Assembly (NCBI GenBank): GCA_043747875.1
Contig: JAYTOI010000047.1
Coordinates: 1-64,000, forward strand
Source of the DNA: CADEED01 sp043747875
Lineage (GTDB): Bacteria > Pseudomonadota > Gammaproteobacteria > Steroidobacterales > Steroidobacteraceae
DNA: 64,000 nt
Reading direction: 5' to 3'
The translations under genes and the position numbers were made by a program. Shown piece after piece: positions 25,657 to 33,095 of the stretch; within the stretch, counting starts at the first letter, position 1; every line of letters begins with the position of its first letter. A model generated the notes under the pieces. That model ran no database searches. It was not told the origin of the DNA and saw only the letters and a program-made list of their open reading frames with translations.

Positions 25657-26806
25657 TCATTTGGATTGCTTGGGATCGGCAACCGCCAGTTTTTTTGACG
25701 CTTCCGCGCACCAGATTTCGACCGAATCGGCGATATCTTTCGCGAGCTGCCGCGCATTCTCTGGGTCGACGGGAGCCGAGATCGGACGCAAGCGCGTCTT
25801 CTCTCGGACTTTCAGATCGGAAATGGCCTTAGCGATCCGAGTGTCTTCCTTGATATACGCATCTGCCAGCGCATATGAGGCTTCGAACGCGCGCGCCATG
25901 CTTGAATATTGTTCTGAATGTGGCTCAAGACCCTTCATCATCTCGGCGAAGTTCAAAGCTCGCCCATCACGGATCATCCGCGCAGCTGCGAAGTCGTTCT
26001 CGGCGACAGTGTGCGCGTATACATATTGGTGAACGCCACTACTCACGACCACGCACGCGGTCGGTGTTTGCGCGTGATCCTCTGCGGGAAGACGCAACCC
26101 AAATTCATCGAGTGATTTTGATTCGACGGGCGAGGTGGATTTCGGTGTGATTTGCTGTTCGCTTGGGCACGACCGTTCTCCCATCACCGAGCGCGCGATG
26201 GTGCCCCCGACATCCTTGCTCACACCGATGACGAGAGCCAAGAGAAGGAATGTTGCGATCACGGCACCCGCGATTTTTGATCTCTTCGACGATTTTGATG
26301 GCAACGACTTCGTCAGTGCCTTTTGATTTGCCTCTGCATGCTCACGTTCTGCGTTGCTCTTTGCCGTCTCAATGCTCATGCCGTACCTCGCGAGCAGTTG
26401 ATTCAGAATCTCGTCCGTCAGTCGATTCGCGTCCTTGACGGCACCACGGATCTCACGAAGTTCTGCGAGAAGCGTTTGCATGCCGGCAGCAGTAAGAGTT
26501 GCACGAAGCCGGGCGTCATTCTTGAAATAGCCGTGCACGAGGCTATTCCTCGTTCTTATTACGGCCTCAAGTTGATCGCAGGCATGGCTCGGCAATTCAA
26601 TCGCCTTACGCAAAGCCTTTAGTAGTGGACCAAGCCCTTTCGATGGCGAAAAGAAATCGGTGGCGCCTGTTTTTCGGCAACGATTCGCGCAGTGATTGGT
26701 CGCTACGGAGGACGGCAAGGATCAACTCAATTGACTGCTCGAGGGCTTGCGCGTCATGAACTGCCGCGCCGAATTCGGCCATTAGAGGTTGCAACGCGGC
26801 GTCCAC
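25657..26806 (-). pseudogene. Frameshifted membrane protein of unknown function
   Basis: Two overlapping frames make one protein. The first (26806 to about 26675, GTG start) gives an N-terminal helix (FGAAVHDAQALEQSIELILAVL). The second continues with TGATDFFSPSKGLGPLLKALRKAIELP and TRNSLVHGYF, a membrane helix (IAGAVIATFLLLALVIGVS) and a periplasmic or C-terminal domain of about 190 residues. Removing one A from the A5 run at 26670-26674 (read on the minus strand) joins them cleanly as SLPK-TGATDFF. The N-terminal half resembles proteins that carry an LxxxRNxLVH motif. Either the gene is broken or this is a homopolymer sequencing error. The low-GC setting fits the accessory patch. Confidence 0.6.
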
Positions 26807-27000
26807 AACTTTCTAACAATGGGTGAAGACAATGACATGTTCTGATATTGCCGAGAGCAAATCGCGCAGGCGGATAGTACTTTCAAACGAACATGTTTTC
26901 GATTGCAGACCGCCGCGAGCAGACCAAAGGCACTGAAGACCATGTTTTGCCAGCGTGGAAACGATGACCTGACCACCCCTCAGCCCTGTGCCATGCAGCA

Positions 27001-27360
27001 TTGCGCCGTGTGAATCCCTTCACCACAGCGTGGTTCGCGCCGCCGGCGGAGGACGAGCAGGCTTGCCGGATCATCGACGCGCCGGACGCGGTGGCGGCGG
27101 AAACTGGGAAGAGGGTGGCGCAGTTAGTCATCGCTTGGGTACTGTCTCGGCCGAATGTAGCGACGGTGATTATCGGCGCGCGCGGGGCGAGGCGCAGCTG
27201 AAGGAGAACCTGGGCGCGACCGGCTGGCAACTCAACCCGGCGCAAGTGACCCTGCTCGAGGCGGCGAGCGCAAAGACGCGGACCTACCCCTACTCGCACC
27301 AAGCGCAGTTTGCCGAGCGGAATCCGTTGCCGACGGCGTCGCCAAGAGCGGACGTGCCGC
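27001..27360 (+). pseudogene. C-terminal remnant of an aldo/keto reductase
   Basis: From 27001 the frame reads like the last third of an aldo/keto reductase: ETGKRVAQLVIAWVLSRPNVATVIIGAR. Around 27180-27190 one extra G shifts the frame, after which EAQLKENLGATGWQLNPAQVTLLEAASA and YPYSHQAQFAERNPLP complete the expected family ending. The N-terminal two thirds, with the catalytic Asp-Tyr-Lys-His set, are absent. It cannot be active. Its tail runs into the end of the convergent tetR gene. The 194 bp between this and the frameshifted membrane protein hold nothing recognisable. Confidence 0.8.
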
Positions 27361-28029
27361 TCACGTGCCGAGATAGCTCATCACGACATCGACGACGTGT
27401 GCCTCGCGCCGCTTCATGCCGGCCCGCGATGCGAGATCGCTGGCGAAGATCACCGACAGGCTGCGGATGTTGGAACAAAAGAAGTATCCGAGCGCCGCGA
27501 CCGAAATGTAGAGCTGCATCGGGTCGATGCCGCCGCGGAACACCTGCGCTTGCTGGCCGCGCCGCAATACTTCGGTCAGCGTCTCGAGCAAAGGGGAGTA
27601 GAGCTGCGGAACCAGCTTCGATCGCTTGAGCATGCGTGCGCCCATGAGATTTTCATTGTTCACGAGCGCGACGAACTCGGGGTGCTCGACGTGATAGCGG
27701 AAGTTGAAACGGATCAGCGCGCGCATCGCCTCGTCGGGGGAGAGCGTTTCCGTCGCAAGCCGACGCTCTTCCTGTCGTTTCGCGGCGTAAACGGTTTCGA
27801 GCGTCGCGAGCCATAGAGCGTCCTTGTTGCCCACGTACGCATAGATCATGCGTTTGTTCGCCTGCGCCTCGGCGGCGATCACATCGACCCGGGCTCCGGC
27901 GAAACCCCGCGTGGCGAACTCGTTCAATGCCGCTTCGAGGATCCGTTCCTTGGTGGCGGCGGCAGATCTCTTGTGAGGAGCGGCCTTCGTGGGCCGGGCA
28001 GGCCTGCGAGATGTCGGGCGTTTTGACAT
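27361..28029 (-). CDS. TetR-family transcriptional regulator
   Basis: 222 residues. A basic N-terminal tail (SKRPTSRRPARPTKAAPHKRSAAATKERI) leads into the TetR helix-turn-helix: LEAALNEFATRGFAGARVDVIAAEAQANKRMIYAYVGNKDALWLATLE. The C-terminal part is a helical ligand domain (about 100-220) of the TetR_C type with FRYHVEHPEFVALVNNENLM. ATG 28029. It is divergent from the MFS/DUF993 operon, with a 20-bp palindrome between them, so it very likely represses that operon. The inducer is unknown but presumably the substrate or an intermediate of the operon. Confidence 0.9.
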   Translation of the reverse strand: MSKRPTSRRPARPTKAAPHKRSAAATKERILEAALNEFATRGFAGARVDVIAAEAQANKRMIYAYVGNKDALWLATLETVYAAKRQEERRLATETLSPDEAMRALIRFNFRYHVEHPEFVALVNNENLMGARMLKRSKLVPQLYSPLLETLTEVLRRGQQAQVFRGGIDPMQLYISVAALGYFFCSNIRSLSVIFASDLASRAGMKRREAHVVDVVMSYLGT

Positions 28030-28104
28030 GAACTGTTGCCAGGCGAAGAAAGTCGATGGGCGAGGGCACGGCCCGGTATTTGGCGGTGCCGGTGGCCGAT
28101 GCTA

Positions 28105-28124
28105 AAGTAACCATCTGGTTACTT
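28105..28124. promoter_or_regulatory. Operator for the TetR regulator
   Basis: AAGTAACCATCTGGTTACTT: perfect 9-bp arms around a 2-bp centre, in the 117-bp gap between the divergent tetR and MFS genes, 22 bp before the MFS start codon. Size and position suit a TetR dimer site controlling both directions. Confidence 0.8.
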
Positions 28125-28146
28125 CTAGCGACGGCCAACCGCACGC

Positions 28147-29499
28147 ATGAACGCTCCTCGCTGGTGGCAGGGTTTGACCCGCGAACAATGGCTCGTCTTC
28201 GCAGGCGCGTCGCTCGCCTGGGCGTTCGATTGCTTCGACGCGCAGGTTTTCAACCTGGCTCGCGATGGCGCATTGGAGCAGTTGATCTCCGACCCGAAGG
28301 TCGCATTGGAGTACGGCCCATACACGACGTCGGTGTTCCTGGTCGCATGGGCCGTCGGCGGGCTGCTCTTCGGCGCACTGGGCGATCGATACGGTCGTGC
28401 GCGGATGCTCACGATCTGCATTCTGCTGTACTCGGTCAGTACGGGACTCAGCTCGTTCTCGACCGGATTCCTCGACTTTTGCGTCTACCGCTTCGCCAGC
28501 GGCCTGGGGGTCGGCGGCGTCTTCGGCCTCGCGGTCGCGCTGGTCGCGGATTCGTTGCCCGACCGCAGCCGCGCGCCCGCGCTCGGCCTGCTGCAGTCGC
28601 TGTCGACCTGGGGAAACCTCGCGGCGGCGCTGGTCGGCATGCTGCTCGGGTCGCTTGCCGCGCGACATCTGCTGCCGTTCGGCCTCGCGCATTGGCAGGT
28701 GATGTTCCTGGTCGGCGCATTGCCGGCGCTGCTGTGCGTGCCGCTTCTGCGCCATCTGAAGGAGCCGCCGAAGTGGGTCGCGGCACGCAACGAAGGAACT
28801 GCGCGCGGAATCCAGTTCGGCTCCTATCGTCGATTGCTGACCCATCCCGAATGGTCGAAGCGCGCCTGGCTCGGACTGATCGTATGCAGCGCGGGCATCA
28901 TCGGGCTCTGGGGTGTCGGCAACTTTCATCCGAAGATCGTGGGCTCCATCGTCGAGCAGCACTTCCGTGACGCCGGTCTGTCGCCCGCCGAGCTCGCCAA
29001 CGAAAAAGCGTACTGGCGCTCCATCGGGCTGTTGCTCCAGAACGTGGGCGGCTTTTTCGGCATGCTGGCGCTGGCGAAGATCGCGCAGGTGCGCGGACGT
29101 CGCATCGCGATCGCGCTCGGGCTGCTCCTGTCTTTCGCCTCCACCTGGATCGTGTTCCGGTACATGCGCGAGATCCAGCACATGTACTGGATGCTGCCGC
29201 TCATGGGGTTCGGTCAGCTCTCGGTGCTGGGCGCGTACGCCATCTATCTACCAGAACTGTTTCCCACCAGCCTGCGCAGCACCGGCACGAGCTTTTGCTA
29301 CAACGCAGGGCGAATCGTCGCTGCGACCGCGCCGTTCACGTTGAGCCAGTTGACCCGCTCGCTGGGCGGCGACATGGAAGGGTTTCGAACTGCCGGAATC
29401 TGGGTGAGCCTCGTGCTGTTCGTCGGCATCGCGATCCTGCCGTGGCTGCCCGAAACCAAAGACCGCCCTCTGCCGGAAGACTTAGGACCGGAAGATTGA
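28147..29499 (+). CDS. MFS transporter of the DUF993 operon
   Basis: 450 residues with 12 membrane segments. The first half opens WLVFAGASLAWAFDCFDAQVFNLARDGAL, with the charged loop GALGDRYGRARML between helices 2 and 3, the general MFS motif. The second half holds a similar loop and LPELFPTSLRSTGTSFCYNAGRI. The sequence is nearest the sialate/aromatic-acid and general carboxylate/sugar-acid symporter types, and the substrate cannot be told from sequence alone. ATG 28147. It is the first gene of the operon controlled by the divergent TetR gene, 34 bp before the oxidoreductase, and so the uptake step for the pathway substrate. Confidence 0.85.
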   Translation: MNAPRWWQGLTREQWLVFAGASLAWAFDCFDAQVFNLARDGALEQLISDPKVALEYGPYTTSVFLVAWAVGGLLFGALGDRYGRARMLTICILLYSVSTGLSSFSTGFLDFCVYRFASGLGVGGVFGLAVALVADSLPDRSRAPALGLLQSLSTWGNLAAALVGMLLGSLAARHLLPFGLAHWQVMFLVGALPALLCVPLLRHLKEPPKWVAARNEGTARGIQFGSYRRLLTHPEWSKRAWLGLIVCSAGIIGLWGVGNFHPKIVGSIVEQHFRDAGLSPAELANEKAYWRSIGLLLQNVGGFFGMLALAKIAQVRGRRIAIALGLLLSFASTWIVFRYMREIQHMYWMLPLMGFGQLSVLGAYAIYLPELFPTSLRSTGTSFCYNAGRIVAATAPFTLSQLTRSLGGDMEGFRTAGIWVSLVLFVGIAILPWLPETKDRPLPEDLGPED

Positions 29500-29533
29500 C
29501 GCGGAGTCGTGAATCAATAGATAGGGAGTGATG

Positions 29534-30691
29534 ATGGCTGAGATTCGTCTGGGGCTCATGATGCACGGCGTGACCGGGCGCATGGGTCTGAACCAACATC
29601 TGATTCGTTCGATCGTGGCGATCCGCCAACAAGGCGGCGTCGCGCTGGACAATGGCGATCGTGTGATGCCCGATCCGATTCTGCTCGGTCGCAACGCCGA
29701 GGCGCTCGAACGGCTGGCGCGGGCACACAACATCTCGCGTTGGAGCACCGATGTGGAGGGCGCGCTTGCGAATCCCGCGGACACTGTGTTCTTCGACTCC
29801 GCGACGACGCAGGGAAGACCGCACCTGCTCGAGCGCGCCCTGCGCGCCGGCAAACACGTGTATTGCGAAAAGCCCGTGGCACCGACTCTGAGCGCCGCTC
29901 TACAGCTGGTGCAACTCGCCAAGCAGTGCGGGGTCAAGCATGGCGTCGTTCAAGACAAACTATTCCTGCCGGGTCTGCTCAAGCTTGCGATGCTCGTGAG
30001 ATCAGGCTTCTTCGGCCGGATCCTGTCGGTGCGCGGCGAGTTCGGCTATTGGGTATTCGAAGGCGATCTGCAGCCGAATCAACGGCCCTCTTGGAATTAC
30101 CGCGCGGCCGACGGCGGCGGCATCATCCTGGACATGATGTGCCACTGGCGCTACGTGCTGGACAATCTGTTTGGCGCGGTGAAGAGCGTGTCTTGCCTCG
30201 GCGCCACGCACATCCCGCAGCGTTGGAACGAGCAGGGCCGGCAATACCCGGCCACCGCCGACGATGCCTGCTACGCGACTCTGCAGCTGGAAGGCGACAT
30301 CGTCGCGCACATCAACAGCTCCTGGTGCACGCGCGTGCGTCGCGACGACCTCGCCACCTTTCACGTCGACGGCACCCACGGTTCGGCGGTCGCGGGGCTC
30401 ATGGACTGCAAGAGCCAGGCGCGTGTGAATACACCGAAGCCGGTATGGAATCCAGACCTGCGACAATCGATGAATTTTTTCGACCACTGGCAGGACGTGC
30501 CCGACACGCAGCTCGCCGAGAATGGCTTCAAAGTGCAGTGGGAACGGTTCATCCGTCACGTCGTGGCCGACGCGCCGTTTCAGTGGAATCTGCTGGAAGG
30601 CGCGAAAGGAGTGCAGCTCGTGGAGTGCTCGCTGCAGAGCTGGCGCGAGCGTCGCTGGGTCGACGTGCCATCACTGGGCGAGGCCGCATGA
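29534..30691 (+). CDS. Gfo/Idh/MocA-family oxidoreductase
   Basis: 385 residues. An N-terminal Rossmann domain (about 1-140) carries the family Lys in YCEKPVAPTLSAALQL. The C-terminal alpha/beta domain has GRILSVRGEFGYWVF, RAADGGGIILDMMCHWRYVLDNLFG and IVAHINSSWC. The family oxidises or reduces hydroxyl groups of sugars and sugar derivatives using NAD(P). ATG 29534 is chosen since GGAG lies 5 bases before it; GTG 29528 and ATG 29531 are in the same frame but too close to it. The stop overlaps the DUF993 start (ATGA). Confidence 0.9.
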   Translation: MAEIRLGLMMHGVTGRMGLNQHLIRSIVAIRQQGGVALDNGDRVMPDPILLGRNAEALERLARAHNISRWSTDVEGALANPADTVFFDSATTQGRPHLLERALRAGKHVYCEKPVAPTLSAALQLVQLAKQCGVKHGVVQDKLFLPGLLKLAMLVRSGFFGRILSVRGEFGYWVFEGDLQPNQRPSWNYRAADGGGIILDMMCHWRYVLDNLFGAVKSVSCLGATHIPQRWNEQGRQYPATADDACYATLQLEGDIVAHINSSWCTRVRRDDLATFHVDGTHGSAVAGLMDCKSQARVNTPKPVWNPDLRQSMNFFDHWQDVPDTQLAENGFKVQWERFIRHVVADAPFQWNLLEGAKGVQLVECSLQSWRERRWVDVPSLGEAA

Positions 30692-31863
30692 CGCTCACGG
30701 TCACGTTGCCGTTCCGCGAGGGAGGTGCGACGGAGCTGAGGCCGTACAAACTACTGGCACGGGCAGCGGCCATTCCATCGAAGAAGGAGCGGTTCAATCG
30801 CGTCGTCTATTCCGCGGCGCACGTGGTCGCCGATCCGTTGGCGGCCGGTGATCCGTGGGTGGACTGCGCGCTGGATTGGGACGCCACGATCGCTTACCGC
30901 GTGCATCTGTGGAATCTCGGCCTGGGTGTCGCCGAAGCGATGGACACTGCGCAGCGCGGCATGGGGCTCGATTGGCCGACCTCGCTCGAGCTCATCAGGC
31001 AATCGATCGGCGCGGCGCGCGGCATCGAGGGTGCGCTGCTCGCCAGCGGCTGCGGCACGGATCACCTGCCGCCCGACACCGCGCGCACGCTCGACGATGT
31101 GATCGACGCGTACGAAAGCCAGATGTCCGCAATCGAAAGTGTGGGCGGGCGGCTGATCTTGATGGCGAGCCGGGCGCTCGCGCGCGTTGCGCGCGGGCCC
31201 GACGATTACGCGCGCGTCTACGATCGACTGCTGTCCGCGGCGCGAGAACCCGTCATCCTGCATTGGCTCGGCGACATGTTCGATCCGGCGTTGGCGGGCT
31301 ATTGGGGCTCCGCCGACATCGGTACCGCGATGAACGTCGCGCTGGACGTCATTCAGCGTCATGCGACGAAGATCGACGGCATCAAGATCTCACTACTCGA
31401 CCAGGAGCGTGAAATCTCCATGCGCTGCCGGCTGCCGGCGAACGTGCGCATGTACACCGGCGACGACTTCAACTACGCGCAGTTGATCGCGGGCGATGAA
31501 GCGGGGTACAGCCACGCGCTGCTCGGAATCTTCGACGCGATTGCTCCCGCGGCGGCTGCGGCGCTGGCCGCACTCGCTCGCGGCGACGAAGCGCAATTCC
31601 ATCGCATCCTCGCGCCCACCGTTCCGCTGTCGAGACACATCTTCGCCGCGCCGACCCGCTTCTATAAGACCGGCGTCGTGTTCATGGCGTATCTCAACGG
31701 CTTCCAGGATCACTTCGCGATGATCGGTGGCCAGCAGAGCGCCCGTTCGATCACGCACCTGGCCGGGATCTTCCGGCTGGCGGACCAGGCGGATTTGTTC
31801 ATCGAGCCGACGCTCGCCTGCAATCGCATGCGGCACCTGCTCGCACTGCATGGCATCGTCTGA
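30688..31863 (+). CDS. DUF993-family protein (DHDPS/aldolase-like TIM barrel)
   Basis: 391 residues and the full DUF993 pattern: RFNRVVYSAAHVVADPL, WDATIAYRVHLWNLGLGVAEAMDTAQRGMGLDWP, a strand with PVILHWLGDMFDPALAGYWG, the Lys strand KIDGIKISLLDQ, and MYTGDDFNYAQLI. The family is distantly like dihydrodipicolinate synthase/N-acetylneuraminate lyase proteins, so a lyase step on a keto or imine substrate is plausible; the Lys in GIKISLL is a candidate Schiff-base residue. No biochemical role is known to me. It is translationally coupled to the oxidoreductase (ATGA) and followed 5 bp later by an epimerase-like gene. Confidence 0.85.
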   Translation: MTLTVTLPFREGGATELRPYKLLARAAAIPSKKERFNRVVYSAAHVVADPLAAGDPWVDCALDWDATIAYRVHLWNLGLGVAEAMDTAQRGMGLDWPTSLELIRQSIGAARGIEGALLASGCGTDHLPPDTARTLDDVIDAYESQMSAIESVGGRLILMASRALARVARGPDDYARVYDRLLSAAREPVILHWLGDMFDPALAGYWGSADIGTAMNVALDVIQRHATKIDGIKISLLDQEREISMRCRLPANVRMYTGDDFNYAQLIAGDEAGYSHALLGIFDAIAPAAAAALAALARGDEAQFHRILAPTVPLSRHIFAAPTRFYKTGVVFMAYLNGFQDHFAMIGGQQSARSITHLAGIFRLADQADLFIEPTLACNRMRHLLALHGIV

Positions 31864-31868
31864 AGCGC

Positions 31869-32735
31869 ATGCGTGATTTTTCGTCGGGCATCGAGTGGCT
31901 GTCGATCAACACCGCGACGGTGCGGCGGCAGTGGACGCTGCCGCAGATCATCGAGGCCTGTGCGCGACACGGCATTGCCGCGATTTCGCCGTGGCGCGAT
32001 CAAGTTGCCGCATGCGGTTTGAACGTGGCGAATCGGCTGCTTCGGGAAACAGGAATCAAACTCTCCGGATACTGCCGCGGCGGCATGTTCCCCGCGGCCG
32101 ATGAAGCAGGCCTCGCCGCTGCACTGGCGGACAATTTCCGGGCGGTGGATGAGGCCTGCGAACTCGGCAGCCCGTGCCTGGTGCTGGTCGTAGGTGGTTT
32201 GCCCGGCGCGCTCGAGGGTCGGGCAGCCCATCGGGACATCGCTGGTTCGCGTGCGCAGGTCATCGACGGCATTGCGCGCCTGCTCGACTACGCGCGGCCC
32301 CGCCAGATGCCGCTTGCGATCGAACCCTTGCATCCGATGTATGCGGCGGATCGTGCCTGTGTGAATACACTCGAGCAGGCGCTGGATATCTGCGATGCGC
32401 TGGACCCGGCGGGCTGCGGTGCGCTCGGCGTCGCGCTCGATGTCTATCACGTCTGGTGGGATCCGAAGTTGCACGCGCAGATTCACCGCGCGGGCGCCCG
32501 CCGGCTGCTCGGCTTTCACGTGTGCGATTGGCTGACACCGACCACCGATCTGCTGCTCGACCGCGGAATGATGGGCGACGGCGTCATCGATCTGCGCAAG
32601 ATCCGCGGCTGGATGGAAGCCGCAGGTTACGCAGGCTTCAGCGAAGTCGAGATCTTCTCGGCCAACAACTGGTGGCAACGCCCGGGAGACGAGGTGTTGG
32701 AGACCTGCATCCAGCGCCATCTGGCGGTGGTTTAG
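31869..32735 (+). CDS. Sugar phosphate isomerase/epimerase-like TIM barrel
   Basis: 288 residues of the xylose-isomerase-like (AP-endonuclease 2 fold) family. Metal ligands appear in IEPLHPMYA, VALDVYHVWWDP, LLGFHVCDW and FSEVEIFSANNWW. Such proteins isomerise or epimerise sugars or sugar derivatives, or cleave ring compounds, with a divalent metal. The start ATG 31869 lies 5 bp after the DUF993 stop. It is the last gene of the MFS-Gfo/Idh-DUF993-epimerase operon. Genes of this set are found side by side in other bacteria, which points to one catabolic pathway; its substrate is not known to me. Confidence 0.85.
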   Translation: MRDFSSGIEWLSINTATVRRQWTLPQIIEACARHGIAAISPWRDQVAACGLNVANRLLRETGIKLSGYCRGGMFPAADEAGLAAALADNFRAVDEACELGSPCLVLVVGGLPGALEGRAAHRDIAGSRAQVIDGIARLLDYARPRQMPLAIEPLHPMYAADRACVNTLEQALDICDALDPAGCGALGVALDVYHVWWDPKLHAQIHRAGARRLLGFHVCDWLTPTTDLLLDRGMMGDGVIDLRKIRGWMEAAGYAGFSEVEIFSANNWWQRPGDEVLETCIQRHLAVV

Positions 32736-32760
32736 TGAGCCTCGGCTCCGAGGCCTCGTT

Positions 32761-32772
32761 GCATACGTATTC
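32761..32772. promoter_or_regulatory. LacI-type operator, distal copy before the TonB receptor
   Basis: GCATACGTATTC, identical to the copy at 23253. It sits 26 bp after the end of the DUF993 operon and 324 bp before the receptor start. Confidence 0.7.
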
Positions 32773-32986
32773 AAACGGAGCGCGCGCAGTGCGCTGATAT
32801 CGTCGCGCACGTCATCGGGGGAGGCTGGATGCGTTTGAACACGGATCGCGCTCGCGCACTTTGGTAAGTGCGGTGCCTGCGATTATCGCGACATCACGCC
32901 CGAGCGAACGAAGGCTGTGCCGCGGCGCCGCCGGCAATGTTTCTCGCGCCCTGGGAATTCCGCGTTTTTTCTCAGGGTTACCCCGT

Positions 32987-32998
32987 GAATACGTATGC
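32987..32998. promoter_or_regulatory. LacI-type operator, proximal copy before the TonB receptor
   Basis: GAATACGTATGC, 97 bp upstream of the receptor start codon and in the likely promoter region. Same orientation and sequence as the copies at 23270, 40970 and 42602. Confidence 0.78.
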
Positions 32999-33095
32999 AT
33001 GCGATTGCCAAGGGCCGCCGCTGCCAACATCCTTGCAGGCAGAATCATGCGTCCGCGCCTCGCGCGCCGCCCGGAAAACTAGTTAGGAGGGGATA

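Larger units (their letters stand above)
32736..33095 (+). promoter_or_regulatory. Long upstream region of the TonB receptor gene
   Basis: 360 bp without a gene. It starts with a short hairpin after the epimerase stop (CCTCGG/CCGAGG), then an operator copy at 32761 and a second at 32987. The rest holds no frame that looks coding. The two operators lie 226 bp apart, which would allow DNA looping by a LacI-type tetramer. A strong ribosome site, AGGAGGGG at 33085-33092, ends the region. Confidence 0.6.

Noticed and set aside
26782..27001. Short minus-strand frames between the membrane protein and the aldo/keto reductase remnant
   Set aside because: No ribosome site, no conserved pattern, and mutual overlap.
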